In this document: positions 1-6,330 of the stretch, piece after piece
Numbering within the stretch: position 1 is the first letter of the stretch
How the letters are laid out: the number at the start of each line of letters is the position of its first letter
NCBI GenBank assembly: GCA_009702305.1
Contig: WLIH01000038.1
Span: forward strand, 1 to 10,721
Reading direction: 5' to 3'
From: Actinomycetota bacterium
GTDB taxonomy: Bacteria > Actinomycetota > Actinomycetes > Propionibacteriales > Nocardioidaceae
Length of the DNA stretch: 10,721 bases
Notes under the pieces: model-generated
The model's database searches: none
What the model saw: the letters and a program-made list of their open reading frames with translations, nothing else
Told to the model about the DNA's origin: nothing
Translations under genes and position numbers: made by a program

Positions 1-573
1 CGACCCGGCCGGCACGGCACCCCGCCCTGGATCAGCGGCCTGTTCGGCTTCGGCGAGAGCGAGCACCGGCGCGGCCCGCGGGTGCGCCGCGGCGACGTGC
101 GGCACGCGATCCTCGACGTGCTGCGCAGCGCGGCCCTGGCCGAGGAGAGCATCAACGGCTACCAGGTCATCCAGCAGATCGCCGACCGCTCCGGGGGCGC
201 GTGGCGCCCCAGCCCGGGCTCGGTCTACCCGACCGTCCAGCAGCTCGAGGACGAGGGGCTGGTGAGCGTGGCCGAGGGCCGGGGCCGCCGGGTGCTCGGC
301 CTCACGGGCGAGGGCACGACGTACGTCGAGCAGCACGCGGACGAGCTCGCGGCCGTGTGGGCGCCGTTCGAGTCGCCGGCCGGCGACGAGCGCGACGGCC
401 GCATCGACGTGAAGCCGGAGATCAGCCAGGTCATGGGCGCGGTCTGGCAGATCGTCTCCACCGGCTCCGAGGCGCAGCGCCGCGCGGCTCTCGAGATCCT
501 CGTCGACACCCGTCGCCGGCTCTACGGCGTGCTGGCCGACGGCCCCGGACCCGAGGAGGAGCCCGGCTCCTGA
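1..573 (+). CDS. PadR-family transcriptional regulator (5' end outside window)
   Basis: This is a PadR-type winged-helix DNA-binding regulator, a family that usually represses a neighbouring gene such as a transporter in response to a small ligand. The reading frame is open from base 1. The segment before the internal GTG at 82 encodes a Gly/Pro/Arg-rich stretch (PPWISGLFGFGE) typical of actinobacterial PadR N-termini, so the true start probably lies left of the window. The core is clear: RRGDVRHAILDVL, then NGYQVIQQIADRSGG, then the diagnostic WRPSPGSVYPTVQQLEDEGLV recognition helix and wing. The C-terminal half (about residues 115-190 of the visible frame) is a helical dimerisation region ending in an acidic tail. 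The stop TGA is at 571-573. The last 52 bases overlap the end of the convergent nucleotidyltransferase gene. Its target gene is not visible and is probably to the left. Family assignment is firm; ligand and target are unknown. Confidence 0.9.
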   Translation, partial: RPGRHGTPPWISGLFGFGESEHRRGPRVRRGDVRHAILDVLRSAALAEESINGYQVIQQIADRSGGAWRPSPGSVYPTVQQLEDEGLVSVAEGRGRRVLGLTGEGTTYVEQHADELAAVWAPFESPAGDERDGRIDVKPEISQVMGAVWQIVSTGSEAQRRAALEILVDTRRRLYGVLADGPGPEEEPGS

Positions 574-1322
574 AGCAGCTCGTCCAGCCACGCGAAGCAC
601 GCCCGGGCGCACGCCTCGAGGTCACCCGGGATCAGGGCGTGCACGCGGTCGGCGAGGCTCGGACCGAGATCCTCGGCCAGGTAGCGCAGCCCGTAGTCGT
701 GGCGCCACGGGCAGTGCTCGGCCCGCAGCAGCCGCACCACGCCGGCCAGCGGGAAGCGCAGGTAGAGGTCCAACGCCTCGGCGACGTGCCCGCGTCGCAG
801 CGCCCGCATCACCAGCCACTCCCCGGTCACCCGGCGCTGCCGGACCTGCTCCAGGGCGAGGGCCAGCTCGCTCGCCTGGAGGTCGGCGTCGTCAGGACGC
901 AGCACCAGCAGGGCGTCGGGGTCGTGCAGCACGATCGGGCGGCCGTGTCGGCGTACGTCGACGTGGCGGTGCTCGTCGCTCAGATCGGAGACGTGCAGGT
1001 CGATCAACCGGGTCGGCTCGGCGAGCAGGCCCGGGCGCTCCTGCAGGTTGACGAAGCACTGGCGTCCGTCCGGCCAGGTCGACAGCGGCAGCTCCCACAC
1101 GTCGCTCGGCGCGAAGTCGCGACCGGACGCCGCCACCAGATCGTCGTAGACCCGGTGAGAGGTGCCCGGCGTGCAGAGCACGTCGACGTCGAGGTCCGAC
1201 CAGTCGTCGTAGCCGCCGGTCGCTGCCGAGCCGCCGACCCACACCACCCGCACGTCCAGGTCGCCACGGGCGCGCTCGCCCAGCCACCGGGTCCAGTCGG
1301 CGTACCGCGCCAGGTCGGTCAT
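522..1322 (-). CDS. Nucleotidyltransferase, aminoglycoside-adenylyltransferase-like
   Basis: This 266-residue protein belongs to the Pol-beta-type nucleotidyltransferase fold, which transfers an NMP from an NTP to a small molecule or macromolecule. The signature is GGSAATG at residues 30-36 followed by W-S-D-L-D (Asp43 and Asp45), the first two metal-binding carboxylates. Asp109 in LIDLHVSD is a plausible third. Residues 150-250 are helical with Arg/His-rich patches (LRAEHCPWRHDYGLRYL), as in streptomycin-adenylyltransferase (ANT(6))-like and DUF4037-like proteins. The substrate cannot be read from sequence, so antibiotic modification is only one possibility. I chose the ATG at 1322 because the protein then begins MTDLARYADW just before the fold, with a G-rich Shine-Dalgarno-like run (GGTGGGGGG) directly upstream. 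ATGs at 1340 and 1388 would add a Pro/Gly-rich leader with no domain content. The last ~16 residues are low-complexity Ser/Pro/Gly from the overlap with PadR. Confidence 0.82.
   Translation of the reverse strand: MTDLARYADWTRWLGERARGDLDVRVVWVGGSAATGGYDDWSDLDVDVLCTPGTSHRVYDDLVAASGRDFAPSDVWELPLSTWPDGRQCFVNLQERPGLLAEPTRLIDLHVSDLSDEHRHVDVRRHGRPIVLHDPDALLVLRPDDADLQASELALALEQVRQRRVTGEWLVMRALRRGHVAEALDLYLRFPLAGVVRLLRAEHCPWRHDYGLRYLAEDLGPSLADRVHALIPGDLEACARACFAWLDELLQEPGSSSGPGPSASTP
557..571. terminator. Inverted repeat at the PadR/nucleotidyltransferase convergent overlap
   Basis: AGGAGCC-C-GGCTCCT is a perfect inverted repeat with 7-bp arms around one central base. It ends on the first base of the PadR stop codon and lies inside the 3' end of the opposing gene. 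Folded RNA would have a stem of five or six G/C-rich pairs with a 3-5 nt loop. No T-tract follows, so this would be at best an L-shaped terminator or a convergent-transcription roadblock. Its GAGCC-C-GGCTC core recurs at 7504-7514. Confidence 0.35.
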
Positions 1323-1361
1323 CCCCCCACCCTGGACCATCGGGCGCGGGACGGGGGGATG
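1320..1361 (-). promoter_or_regulatory. Inverted repeat enclosing ribosome-binding site and start codon of the nucleotidyltransferase
   Basis: Bases 1320-1328 (CATCCCCCC on the + strand) and 1353-1361 (GGGGGGATG) are perfect 9-bp inverted arms separated by 24 nt. On the minus-strand mRNA the downstream arm is GGGGGGATG, that is the putative Shine-Dalgarno run and the chosen ATG, and the upstream arm is its exact complement. The mRNA could therefore fold so that the start site is sequestered. Function is inferred; chance pairing in GC-rich DNA is possible. Confidence 0.35.
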
Positions 1362-1416
1362 GTCATGGACGATCGGCACGTCCTCCACGGCTGGACGGCG
1401 TGCCGAAGGTCCCCGA

Positions 1417-2796
1417 CTATCCCGCCGCCGGGCGGCGGACCAGGTCGATCGGCTGGCCGTCGGAGGGGAACGGCAGCGAGTGGTTGTTCATCGGGGCGAC
1501 GTAGGACGGGTCGACGCTCCAGTCCCAGTCGCGCAGCAGGTGGTGCATCACGGCCTTGATCTCCGCGCCGGCGAAGAAGAGGCCCAGGCACTTGTGCACC
1601 CCGCCGCCGAAGGGCTCCCAGGCGAAGCGGTGCGACTTGTCCTCGCGCCGCTCGGGGGAGAAGCGCTCGGGGTCGAAGGTGAGCGGATCGGTCCAGTACT
1701 CCTCCATCAGGTGGCCGAACTGCGGGGCCACGATCACGAAGGTCTCGGCCGGGATCAGTCGACCGCACACGACGACGTCCTTGATCGCCTGCCGCATCAC
1801 GACCGGCACGGGGGCGCGCAGCCGCAGCGCCTCCTTCATCACCAGGTCGAGGGAGACGAGCCCGTCGAGCTCGGCGAGCGTCGGCGTCGGACCCAGCGCC
1901 ATCGACTCGGCGCGGCAGCGCTCGCGCCACTCCGGGTGCTTGCCGAGCAGCTCGAGCATGGTGGAGAGGGTGATGGTCGAGGTGTCGTGGGCGGCCATCA
2001 TCAAGAAGATCATGTGGTTGACGACGTCGTCGTCGCTGAAGGTCTCGCCGGTGTCGCTCTCGATGTGGCACAGCTGGGAGAGCAGGTCGCTGGTCTCGGT
2101 CGCGCGCCGCGCCGGAAGGTAGCCGCGCAGGAACTCCTCCAGGATCCTGCGGCCCTTCGTGCCGCGGCCCCAGCGGGTGAAGGGGAGCGGCTTGCGGATG
2201 ATGGCCGAGGCCGACTGCACGCAGGCGATGAAGGCCTTGTTGATCCGCTCCATCTCCTCGGGCGCGGTGTGCTCGGCTCCGCCCATGAAGATCTCGGCCG
2301 CGATGTCGAGGGTCAGCGTCTTGAGGGCCCAGTAGGCCTGGAAGCCGGTGCCGCCCTGCCAGTCGGCGAGGCCGGCCGCGATCGCCGGGTGCATCCGGTC
2401 GGCGTAGCCCTCGAGCCGGTCGCGGGTGAAGGCCTGCTGCATGATCCGCCGGTGCAGGTGGTGCTCCTCGAAGTCGAGCAGCATCAGCCCGCGGTGGAAG
2501 AACGGTCCGACCACCTCGGTCCAGGCGGCGCCGTTGACGAACGCCTTGTCGCGGTTGGTGAACGCCGCCTCGCACGCGTCGGGCCCGAGCAGGAAGACCA
2601 CCGGGTCGCCGATCATGTTGATCGGCGCGACCTCGCCGTAGCGGCCCCACAGCTCGGTGAACAGCGCCATCGGGTCCTTGGCGTAGTCGAAGGTGCGCCC
2701 GAGCAGGGGCAGGCCGCGGGCGTCCTTCTGGATCGGGGGCAGCGGCCGGACGTCGGTGGCAGGGGTTGTGGCGTGGGTCACGTGACCAAGGTGCAT
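1417..2796 (-). CDS. Cytochrome P450 monooxygenase
   Basis: This is a soluble bacterial P450 that inserts one oxygen atom from O2 into a lipophilic substrate, using electrons from a ferredoxin or flavoprotein partner not encoded here. All landmarks are present in the 459-residue product: I-helix AAHDTST (268-274, with the acid-alcohol pair Asp271-Thr272), K-helix ExxR as EALR (322-325), FDPERF meander motif (374-379), and heme loop FGGGVHKCLG (396-405) with proximal ligand Cys403. Length is somewhat above the usual ~400-420 because of a ~25-residue N-terminal lead. No membrane anchor is seen. Divergent pairing with a TetR gene resembles mycobacterial CYP136/TetR arrangements, but I cannot assign a CYP family. 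The ATG at 2796 has no Shine-Dalgarno and abuts the operator. A leaderless GTG at 2781 (residue 6) fits the promoter geometry better. Probably repressed by the adjacent TetR. The substrate is unknown; sterol or fatty-acid-like is a guess. Confidence 0.95.
   Translation of the reverse strand: MHLGHVTHATTPATDVRPLPPIQKDARGLPLLGRTFDYAKDPMALFTELWGRYGEVAPINMIGDPVVFLLGPDACEAAFTNRDKAFVNGAAWTEVVGPFFHRGLMLLDFEEHHLHRRIMQQAFTRDRLEGYADRMHPAIAAGLADWQGGTGFQAYWALKTLTLDIAAEIFMGGAEHTAPEEMERINKAFIACVQSASAIIRKPLPFTRWGRGTKGRRILEEFLRGYLPARRATETSDLLSQLCHIESDTGETFSDDDVVNHMIFLMMAAHDTSTITLSTMLELLGKHPEWRERCRAESMALGPTPTLAELDGLVSLDLVMKEALRLRAPVPVVMRQAIKDVVVCGRLIPAETFVIVAPQFGHLMEEYWTDPLTFDPERFSPERREDKSHRFAWEPFGGGVHKCLGLFFAGAEIKAVMHHLLRDWDWSVDPSYVAPMNNHSLPFPSDGQPIDLVRRPAAG
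2776..2787. promoter_or_regulatory. 12-bp perfect palindrome GGTCACGTGACC
   Basis: GGTCACGTGACC is a perfect palindrome 25 bp centre-to-centre from the 18-bp operator. It overlaps the first codons of the P450 and, if transcription starts near 2781, the transcription start. It could be a second regulator site or an accessory half of the same operator, but it could also be coding-sequence coincidence (Gly-His-Val-Thr codons). Confidence 0.3.
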
Positions 2797-2797
2797 C

Positions 2798-2815
2798 TGA
2801 CAGACGCGTCTGTCA
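2798..2815. promoter_or_regulatory. Probable TetR operator between P450 and TetR genes
   Basis: TGACAGACG-CGTCTGTCA is a perfect 18-bp palindrome in the 29-bp gap between the two divergent starts. Length and symmetry match operators bound by TetR-family dimers. It overlaps a consensus TTGACA (-35) for the P450 and ends within the -10-like element of the TetR gene. Occupancy would therefore block both promoters, giving autorepression plus P450 repression. Seen directly; the bound protein (TetR at 2826) is inferred from position. Confidence 0.8.
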
Positions 2816-2816
2816 A
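2811..2816 (-). promoter_or_regulatory. Consensus -35 element (TTGACA) for the P450
   Basis: On the minus strand TTGACA is a perfect -35 match. A 17-bp spacer leads to a weak -10 candidate CACCTT (2793-2788), and six bases later comes the in-frame GTG at 2781. This geometry would place the transcription start inside the conventionally called P450 start. The -10 is poor, so the element is tentative. Confidence 0.35.
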
Positions 2817-2819
2817 TAT
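2814..2819 (+). promoter_or_regulatory. -10-like element CAATAT, leaderless TetR promoter
   Basis: CAATAT lies six bases upstream of the ATG at 2826, where a -10 box would sit if transcription began at the start codon itself. No Shine-Dalgarno exists between it and the ATG. It overlaps the edge of the 18-bp operator, consistent with autorepression. Confidence 0.4.
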
Positions 2820-2825
2820 GTCCGG

Positions 2826-3443
2826 ATGGCCGTCCGCACCGGCCGCTACGGCGGCCTCAGCGCCGAGGAGCGTGCCGCGGTGCGCCGCGAGCAGCTGATC
2901 GAGGCCACCCTCGAGGTATGGGGCCGCGCCGGCGGGCCACGGGTCACCATGACCCTGGTGTGTGCCGAGGCCGGCCTGACCGAGCGGTACTTCTACGAGA
3001 GCTTCGCCCGGCTCGACGAGGCGCTCTCGGCCGTGCTCGAGCAGATCAGCGCCGAGATCACGACCGCCGGACTCGCTGCCATCGCGTCGACCCAGGGCGG
3101 TCCGGGCGAGCGGGTGCGTGCGGCCATCGCGGCGTACGTCGACGTCATCACCTCCGATCCCCGCAAGGGCCGGGTCGCGGTGCTCGAGGCGCCCGGCTGG
3201 CCCGAGCTGCGGGCGCAGCGCACCGGCCTGTCGCGCAGCTTCGCCGCGCTGGTCGCCCAGGAGGGCCGGGACCTCTACGGCGACCTCGCGCTGGAGCCGC
3301 GCGAGGCCGAGCTCAACGCGCTGATGTTCATCGGCGGGGTGCAGGAGCTGGTGACGGCCTGGCTCGACGGCGGCATCGACGCCTCGCCCGCCGAGATCGT
3401 CGACGTGGCGACGGCGGCGTTCACCAGCACCGGTCACCGCTGA
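2826..3443 (+). CDS. TetR-family transcriptional regulator, divergent from the P450
   Basis: This is a one-component, ligand-responsive repressor of 205 residues. The N-terminal helix-turn-helix spans about residues 20-65: RREQLIEATLEVWGR, then VTMTLVCAEAGLTERYFYESFARLDEAL, with the classical G-L-T-x-R-Y-F-Y-x-x-F recognition helix. Residues 70-205 are the helical ligand-binding and dimerisation domain, with no recognisable ligand signature. An upstream in-frame start exists at 2766, but it would run through the operator. I chose the ATG at 2826 because MAVRTGRYGG leads naturally into the fold and the palindrome then lies 11 bp upstream. It probably represses itself and the P450. The acyl-CoA dehydrogenase begins 32 bp after its stop, so read-through or shared control is plausible. 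The inducer is unknown; the neighbours suggest an acyl-CoA or hydroxylated lipid. Confidence 0.92.
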   Translation: MAVRTGRYGGLSAEERAAVRREQLIEATLEVWGRAGGPRVTMTLVCAEAGLTERYFYESFARLDEALSAVLEQISAEITTAGLAAIASTQGGPGERVRAAIAAYVDVITSDPRKGRVAVLEAPGWPELRAQRTGLSRSFAALVAQEGRDLYGDLALEPREAELNALMFIGGVQELVTAWLDGGIDASPAEIVDVATAAFTSTGHR

Positions 3444-3462
3444 CGGCGTGCGCAGGTCCGGC

Positions 3463-3468
3463 TAATGT
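3463..3468 (+). promoter_or_regulatory. -10 element TAATGT, leaderless dehydrogenase promoter
   Basis: TAATGT fits the actinobacterial TAnnnT -10 pattern and sits seven bases before the ATG at 3476. No Shine-Dalgarno is present. The dehydrogenase may thus have its own leaderless promoter in the 32-bp gap as well as read-through from the TetR gene. Confidence 0.45.
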
Positions 3469-3475
3469 CCCGGCC

Positions 3476-4690
3476 ATGAGCATCTCCTTCGACCTCAGCC
3501 AGGATCACCTCGACCTCCGCGACTGGGTGCACACCTTCGCCGCCGACGTGGTCCGCCCGGCCGCGTCGGAGTGGGACGAGAAGGAGGAGTTCCCCTGGCC
3601 GATCCTGGAGGAGGCGGCCAAGATCGGCCTCTACTCCGTCGACTTCTTCGCCACCCAGGCCTTCGACCCGGTCGGTCTCGGCATCCCGATCACGATGGAG
3701 GAGCTGTTCTGGGGTGACGCGGGCATCGGGCTGGCGATCGTCGGCACCGCCCTGGCCGCGGCGGGCGTGAGCTCCAACGGCACCGCCGACCAGGTCGGCG
3801 AGTGGGTGCCCCAGATGTTCGGCGAGCCCGGCGACCTCAAGCTCGGCGCCTTCTGCTCCTCCGAGCCCGACGCTGGCAGCGACGTCGGCGCGATGCGCAC
3901 CCGAGCGGTCTACGACGAGGCCACCGACGAGTGGGTCATCACCGGCACCAAGACCTGGGCGACCAACGGCGGTCTGGCCGACATCCATGTCGTCACCGCG
4001 GTCGTCGACCCCGAGCTCAAGACCCGGGGCCAGGCCAGCTTCGTGATCCCGCCCGGCACCGCCGGTCTGAGCCAGGGGCAGAAGTTCCACAAGCACGGCA
4101 TCCGTGCCTCGCACACCGCCGAGGTCGTGCTCGACCGGGTGCGCGTGCCGGGCCGCTGCCTGCTCGGCGGCAAGGAGAAGCTCGACGAGCGGCTGGCGCG
4201 GGCCCGCGACGGCGCGCGCAAGGGTGGCTCCAACGCCAGCATGGCGACCTTCGAGCGCACCCGTCCCGCGGTCGGCGCCCAGGCCGTCGGCATCGCGCGG
4301 GCGGCCTACGAGGTGGCGCTGGACTACGCCAAGACCCGCGAGCAGTTCGGGAAGGCGATCATCGAGAACCAGGCGATCGCCTTCACCCTGGCCGACATGA
4401 AGACCCAGATCGACGCCTCGCGGCTGCTGGTGTGGCGCGCGGCGTGGATGGCCAGCCAGGGCAAGTCCTTCGACGCCGCCGAGGGCTCGATGTCCAAGCT
4501 GATGGCCGGGGAGACCGCGGTCAAGGTCACGACGCAGGCGATGCAGATCCTCGGCGGCAACGGATTCACGCGGGAGTACCCCGTCGAGCGGATGTCGCGC
4601 GACGCCAAGATCTACACGATCTTCGAGGGCACCTCCGAGATCCAGCGCCTGGTCATCGCGCGCACCATCTCGGGCGCCCCGATTCGCTGA
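3476..4690 (+). CDS. Acyl-CoA dehydrogenase (FadE-type)
   Basis: This FAD-dependent enzyme would carry out alpha,beta-dehydrogenation of an acyl-CoA, the first step of a beta-oxidation cycle, passing electrons to ETF. The 404-residue product has the full architecture: N-terminal helical domain (1-120), beta domain opening with signature GAFCSSEPDAGSD (124-136) and ITGTKTWATNG (155-165), and C-terminal helical domain with REQFGKAIIENQA (288-300) and QILGGNGFTREYPVER (357-372). Glu384 in the IFEGTSEIQR segment (382-391) aligns with the catalytic base of medium-chain acyl-CoA dehydrogenase. An Arg/Lys/Gly-rich segment at 232-258 looks about 20 residues longer than in the mammalian enzyme. Length is otherwise normal. 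Substrate chain length cannot be read. Position after TetR and opposite the P450 suggests oxidation of the same lipid-like substrate. The start is fixed by the family N-terminus and the leaderless -10. Confidence 0.95.
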   Translation: MSISFDLSQDHLDLRDWVHTFAADVVRPAASEWDEKEEFPWPILEEAAKIGLYSVDFFATQAFDPVGLGIPITMEELFWGDAGIGLAIVGTALAAAGVSSNGTADQVGEWVPQMFGEPGDLKLGAFCSSEPDAGSDVGAMRTRAVYDEATDEWVITGTKTWATNGGLADIHVVTAVVDPELKTRGQASFVIPPGTAGLSQGQKFHKHGIRASHTAEVVLDRVRVPGRCLLGGKEKLDERLARARDGARKGGSNASMATFERTRPAVGAQAVGIARAAYEVALDYAKTREQFGKAIIENQAIAFTLADMKTQIDASRLLVWRAAWMASQGKSFDAAEGSMSKLMAGETAVKVTTQAMQILGGNGFTREYPVERMSRDAKIYTIFEGTSEIQRLVIARTISGAPIR

Positions 4691-4707
4691 CCCGGCTCAG
4701 GTCAGCG
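4685..4707. terminator. Inverted repeat between convergent dehydrogenase and peptidase genes
   Basis: CGCTGACC and GGTCAGCG are perfect 8-bp arms around the 7-nt loop CGGCTCA. The dehydrogenase stop (TGA 4688-4690) is inside the left arm and the peptidase stop (TCA on + strand, 4697-4699) is in the loop, so one structure serves both transcripts. There is no T-tract. A bidirectional intrinsic terminator of the GC-rich actinobacterial kind is the best reading. Confidence 0.6.
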
Positions 4708-6268
4708 GCGGCACGGCGACCAGCCCGATCCGCTCCGACGGGGTCTGCTCGAACCAGTCGATGATGTCGCGGTTGGCCTTGAGGATCGGCACCAGCTCGT
4801 CCTGGGCGATCGCGTCGATGGTGTCCGCCTCGTCGTAGAGGTAGATCGGCCCGGCGATGAGGCTGACCGTCGGCACCCCGCAGATGACCGCCCAGGAGGC
4901 ATCGGTCGGGATCCCGACCGGCTGCATGGCCTGGGCGTTGAGCATCGTCGTCGCGCGCAGGTCGTGGCGCAGGATCGTCTGGATGATCATCGACTTGCCC
5001 TCGATCGAGAGATCCTCGAAGAAGCCCCGCGGCTCCACCTCGTCGAGCAGCAGCAGCTCGCCGTCGGGGCCGACCCGGCCCTTCTTGGCGATGTGCTCGA
5101 TGGTGTCGTTGGCGACGATCCGGTAGGGCGTCTCCTCGTCGAGGACGTACTTGCGGCCGAAGTGATCGTGGGCCTGGTAGCCGGTGAAGTGGGTGTCGAA
5201 CGTCGTGAACATCAGCGTCTTGTCGCGCCGGATGCCGCGGCGGTGCAGCGCGCCGTAGTACTCCGCCAGCGCCAGCACCTCCGAGGTGCCGGAGCCGTCC
5301 TCGACCGCCCCCGGGCCCATCGAGTCGTGGTGGGACTGGACCATGATCGTGTCCTTGGTCCGGCCCTCGATGACACCGATGGGCTGGCGCGCGACCACCT
5401 TGCGCCGGCGGGTGGTGAGCCGCATCGTGGCGGTCGGCTCGGTGTCGAGCAGGCTGCGCACGCGCACGGCCTCGCCGGCCGTGATCCACATGCCCGGGAT
5501 CTCCATCGGCGATCGGCGGTAGTACTCGTTGTGGTACTTGTTCGAGTCGAAGTAGTCGGAGAGCACCCCGATCATCCCGGCCGCGCCCGCCGCCTGCAGG
5601 GCGTCGATCGTGTACGGCAGCGTCGTGATGTAGGGGTTGGCCGTCAGCAGGGTCTGGGCGTCGAGGATCTCGCCCGACGGGTCGTTGAGGAACTCCATCA
5701 GCGGCGACAGCGCGAGCAGCGGGGTGAGGAAGATCAGGTCGATCATCACGATCTTGCCGCGCACGTCGAGGCGGCTGAGCGCCGACAACGGCTGCTGGGA
5801 CAGGTCGACCACCTCGGCCTGCAGACCCTGTGGTCCGAGGGTGCGCACGCCGGTCGCCTCCGGTCCGCCGATCAGGGAGTAGGAGATCGGAGTCTGGTCG
5901 ATCTTCTGACCGCCGACCACGAGGCTGGCCTCGGTGGCCTCCCAGGAGTAGGAGGTCGACTTCTCGATCCACACCTTGTCCATCCCGGCGGCGCGCAGCC
6001 GGCTGGCGACGTACTCCGCCGCCTTGCGTCCGCCGGGCGTGCCGGTCTTGCGCGGTGCGATGGAGACCAGGTGCTCGATCGTGCGCATCATCGAGGCGGC
6101 GCTGGGCAGCAGGGCGTCGTGCGTGCCGGCGACGGCTGCCGTCTGCGTCGCCGCGGCCGGAGCGGAGGACGCCGCCGCCGCGCCGAGGACGCCGGCCGGT
6201 GCGGCGGCGAGGAGGGCTCGGCGGCCGAACTGTCGGTGCGAGGGGGTCGGAGTGAGGGGCGTGGTCAT
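4697..6268 (-). CDS. Tat-exported M28-family peptidase homologue with altered metal site
   Basis: This is a 523-residue exported protein of the M28 aminopeptidase-like fold, normally a di-zinc exopeptidase. A twin-arginine signal lies at residues 11-40: HRQFGRRALLAAAP, then Ala-rich with an APAAA cleavage region near 36-41. A protease-associated-like insert occupies about 115-290. The catalytic core begins near 295 with VQSHHDSM (His313-x-Asp315, first zinc ligands) and EDGSG (Asp324, bridging ligand). Where M28 enzymes carry FxxEE, this protein reads TTFDTHFTG (Thr355-Gly363), so the catalytic Glu and a metal-binding Glu are replaced. The C-terminal yHt ligand region reads PIYLYDEADT, with no His. 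It may be a catalytically altered or non-proteolytic hydrolase. The ATG at 6268 is preferred over 6316 because AGGAG precedes it by 7 nt and the Tat motif then lies at the usual distance. Downstream of a TetR gene on the same strand. Confidence 0.85.
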   Translation of the reverse strand: MTTPLTPTPSHRQFGRRALLAAAPAGVLGAAAASSAPAAATQTAAVAGTHDALLPSAASMMRTIEHLVSIAPRKTGTPGGRKAAEYVASRLRAAGMDKVWIEKSTSYSWEATEASLVVGGQKIDQTPISYSLIGGPEATGVRTLGPQGLQAEVVDLSQQPLSALSRLDVRGKIVMIDLIFLTPLLALSPLMEFLNDPSGEILDAQTLLTANPYITTLPYTIDALQAAGAAGMIGVLSDYFDSNKYHNEYYRRSPMEIPGMWITAGEAVRVRSLLDTEPTATMRLTTRRRKVVARQPIGVIEGRTKDTIMVQSHHDSMGPGAVEDGSGTSEVLALAEYYGALHRRGIRRDKTLMFTTFDTHFTGYQAHDHFGRKYVLDEETPYRIVANDTIEHIAKKGRVGPDGELLLLDEVEPRGFFEDLSIEGKSMIIQTILRHDLRATTMLNAQAMQPVGIPTDASWAVICGVPTVSLIAGPIYLYDEADTIDAIAQDELVPILKANRDIIDWFEQTPSERIGLVAVPPLT

Positions 6269-6275
6269 GGGCGTG

Positions 6276-6280
6276 CTCCT
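6276..6280 (-). promoter_or_regulatory. Ribosome-binding site deciding the peptidase start
   Basis: AGGAG on the minus strand, seven bases before the ATG at 6268. It supports this start over the in-frame one at 6316, which lies within the inverted repeat that probably forms the operator. Confidence 0.7.
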
Positions 6281-6307
6281 GAGAGGGTGACGGTGCTCAC
6301 TCTCAAG

Positions 6308-6321
6308 GTAACGCACGTTAC
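6308..6321. promoter_or_regulatory. Probable TetR operator before the peptidase
   Basis: GTAACG-CA-CGTTAC is a perfect inverted repeat with 6-bp arms and a 2-bp spacer. It sits 9 bp after the upstream TetR stop and 40 bp before the peptidase start. It resembles half-site spacing used by TetR dimers and would control the peptidase independently of the upstream gene. It does not match the KstR consensus, because AAC and GTT are four bases apart rather than two. Confidence 0.55.
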
Positions 6322-6330
6322 ATCAGAACG

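Noticed and set aside
1323..1388. Longer nucleotidyltransferase starting at 1388
   Set aside because: It adds 22 residues rich in Pro/Gly/His with no fold contribution. The ATG at 1322 has the G-rich run and begins next to the domain.
2918..3475. N-terminal extension of the acyl-CoA dehydrogenase frame through the TetR gene
   Set aside because: The frame is open, but this part is an Arg-rich shadow of the TetR. The dehydrogenase fold starts at MSISFDLSQDHLDLRDW with a suitable -10 before the ATG at 3476.
6308..6321. Second KstR-type box before the peptidase
   Set aside because: AAC and GTT are separated by four bases (AACGCACGTT), not the two required by TnnAACnnGTTnnA; kept only as a general TetR operator candidate.
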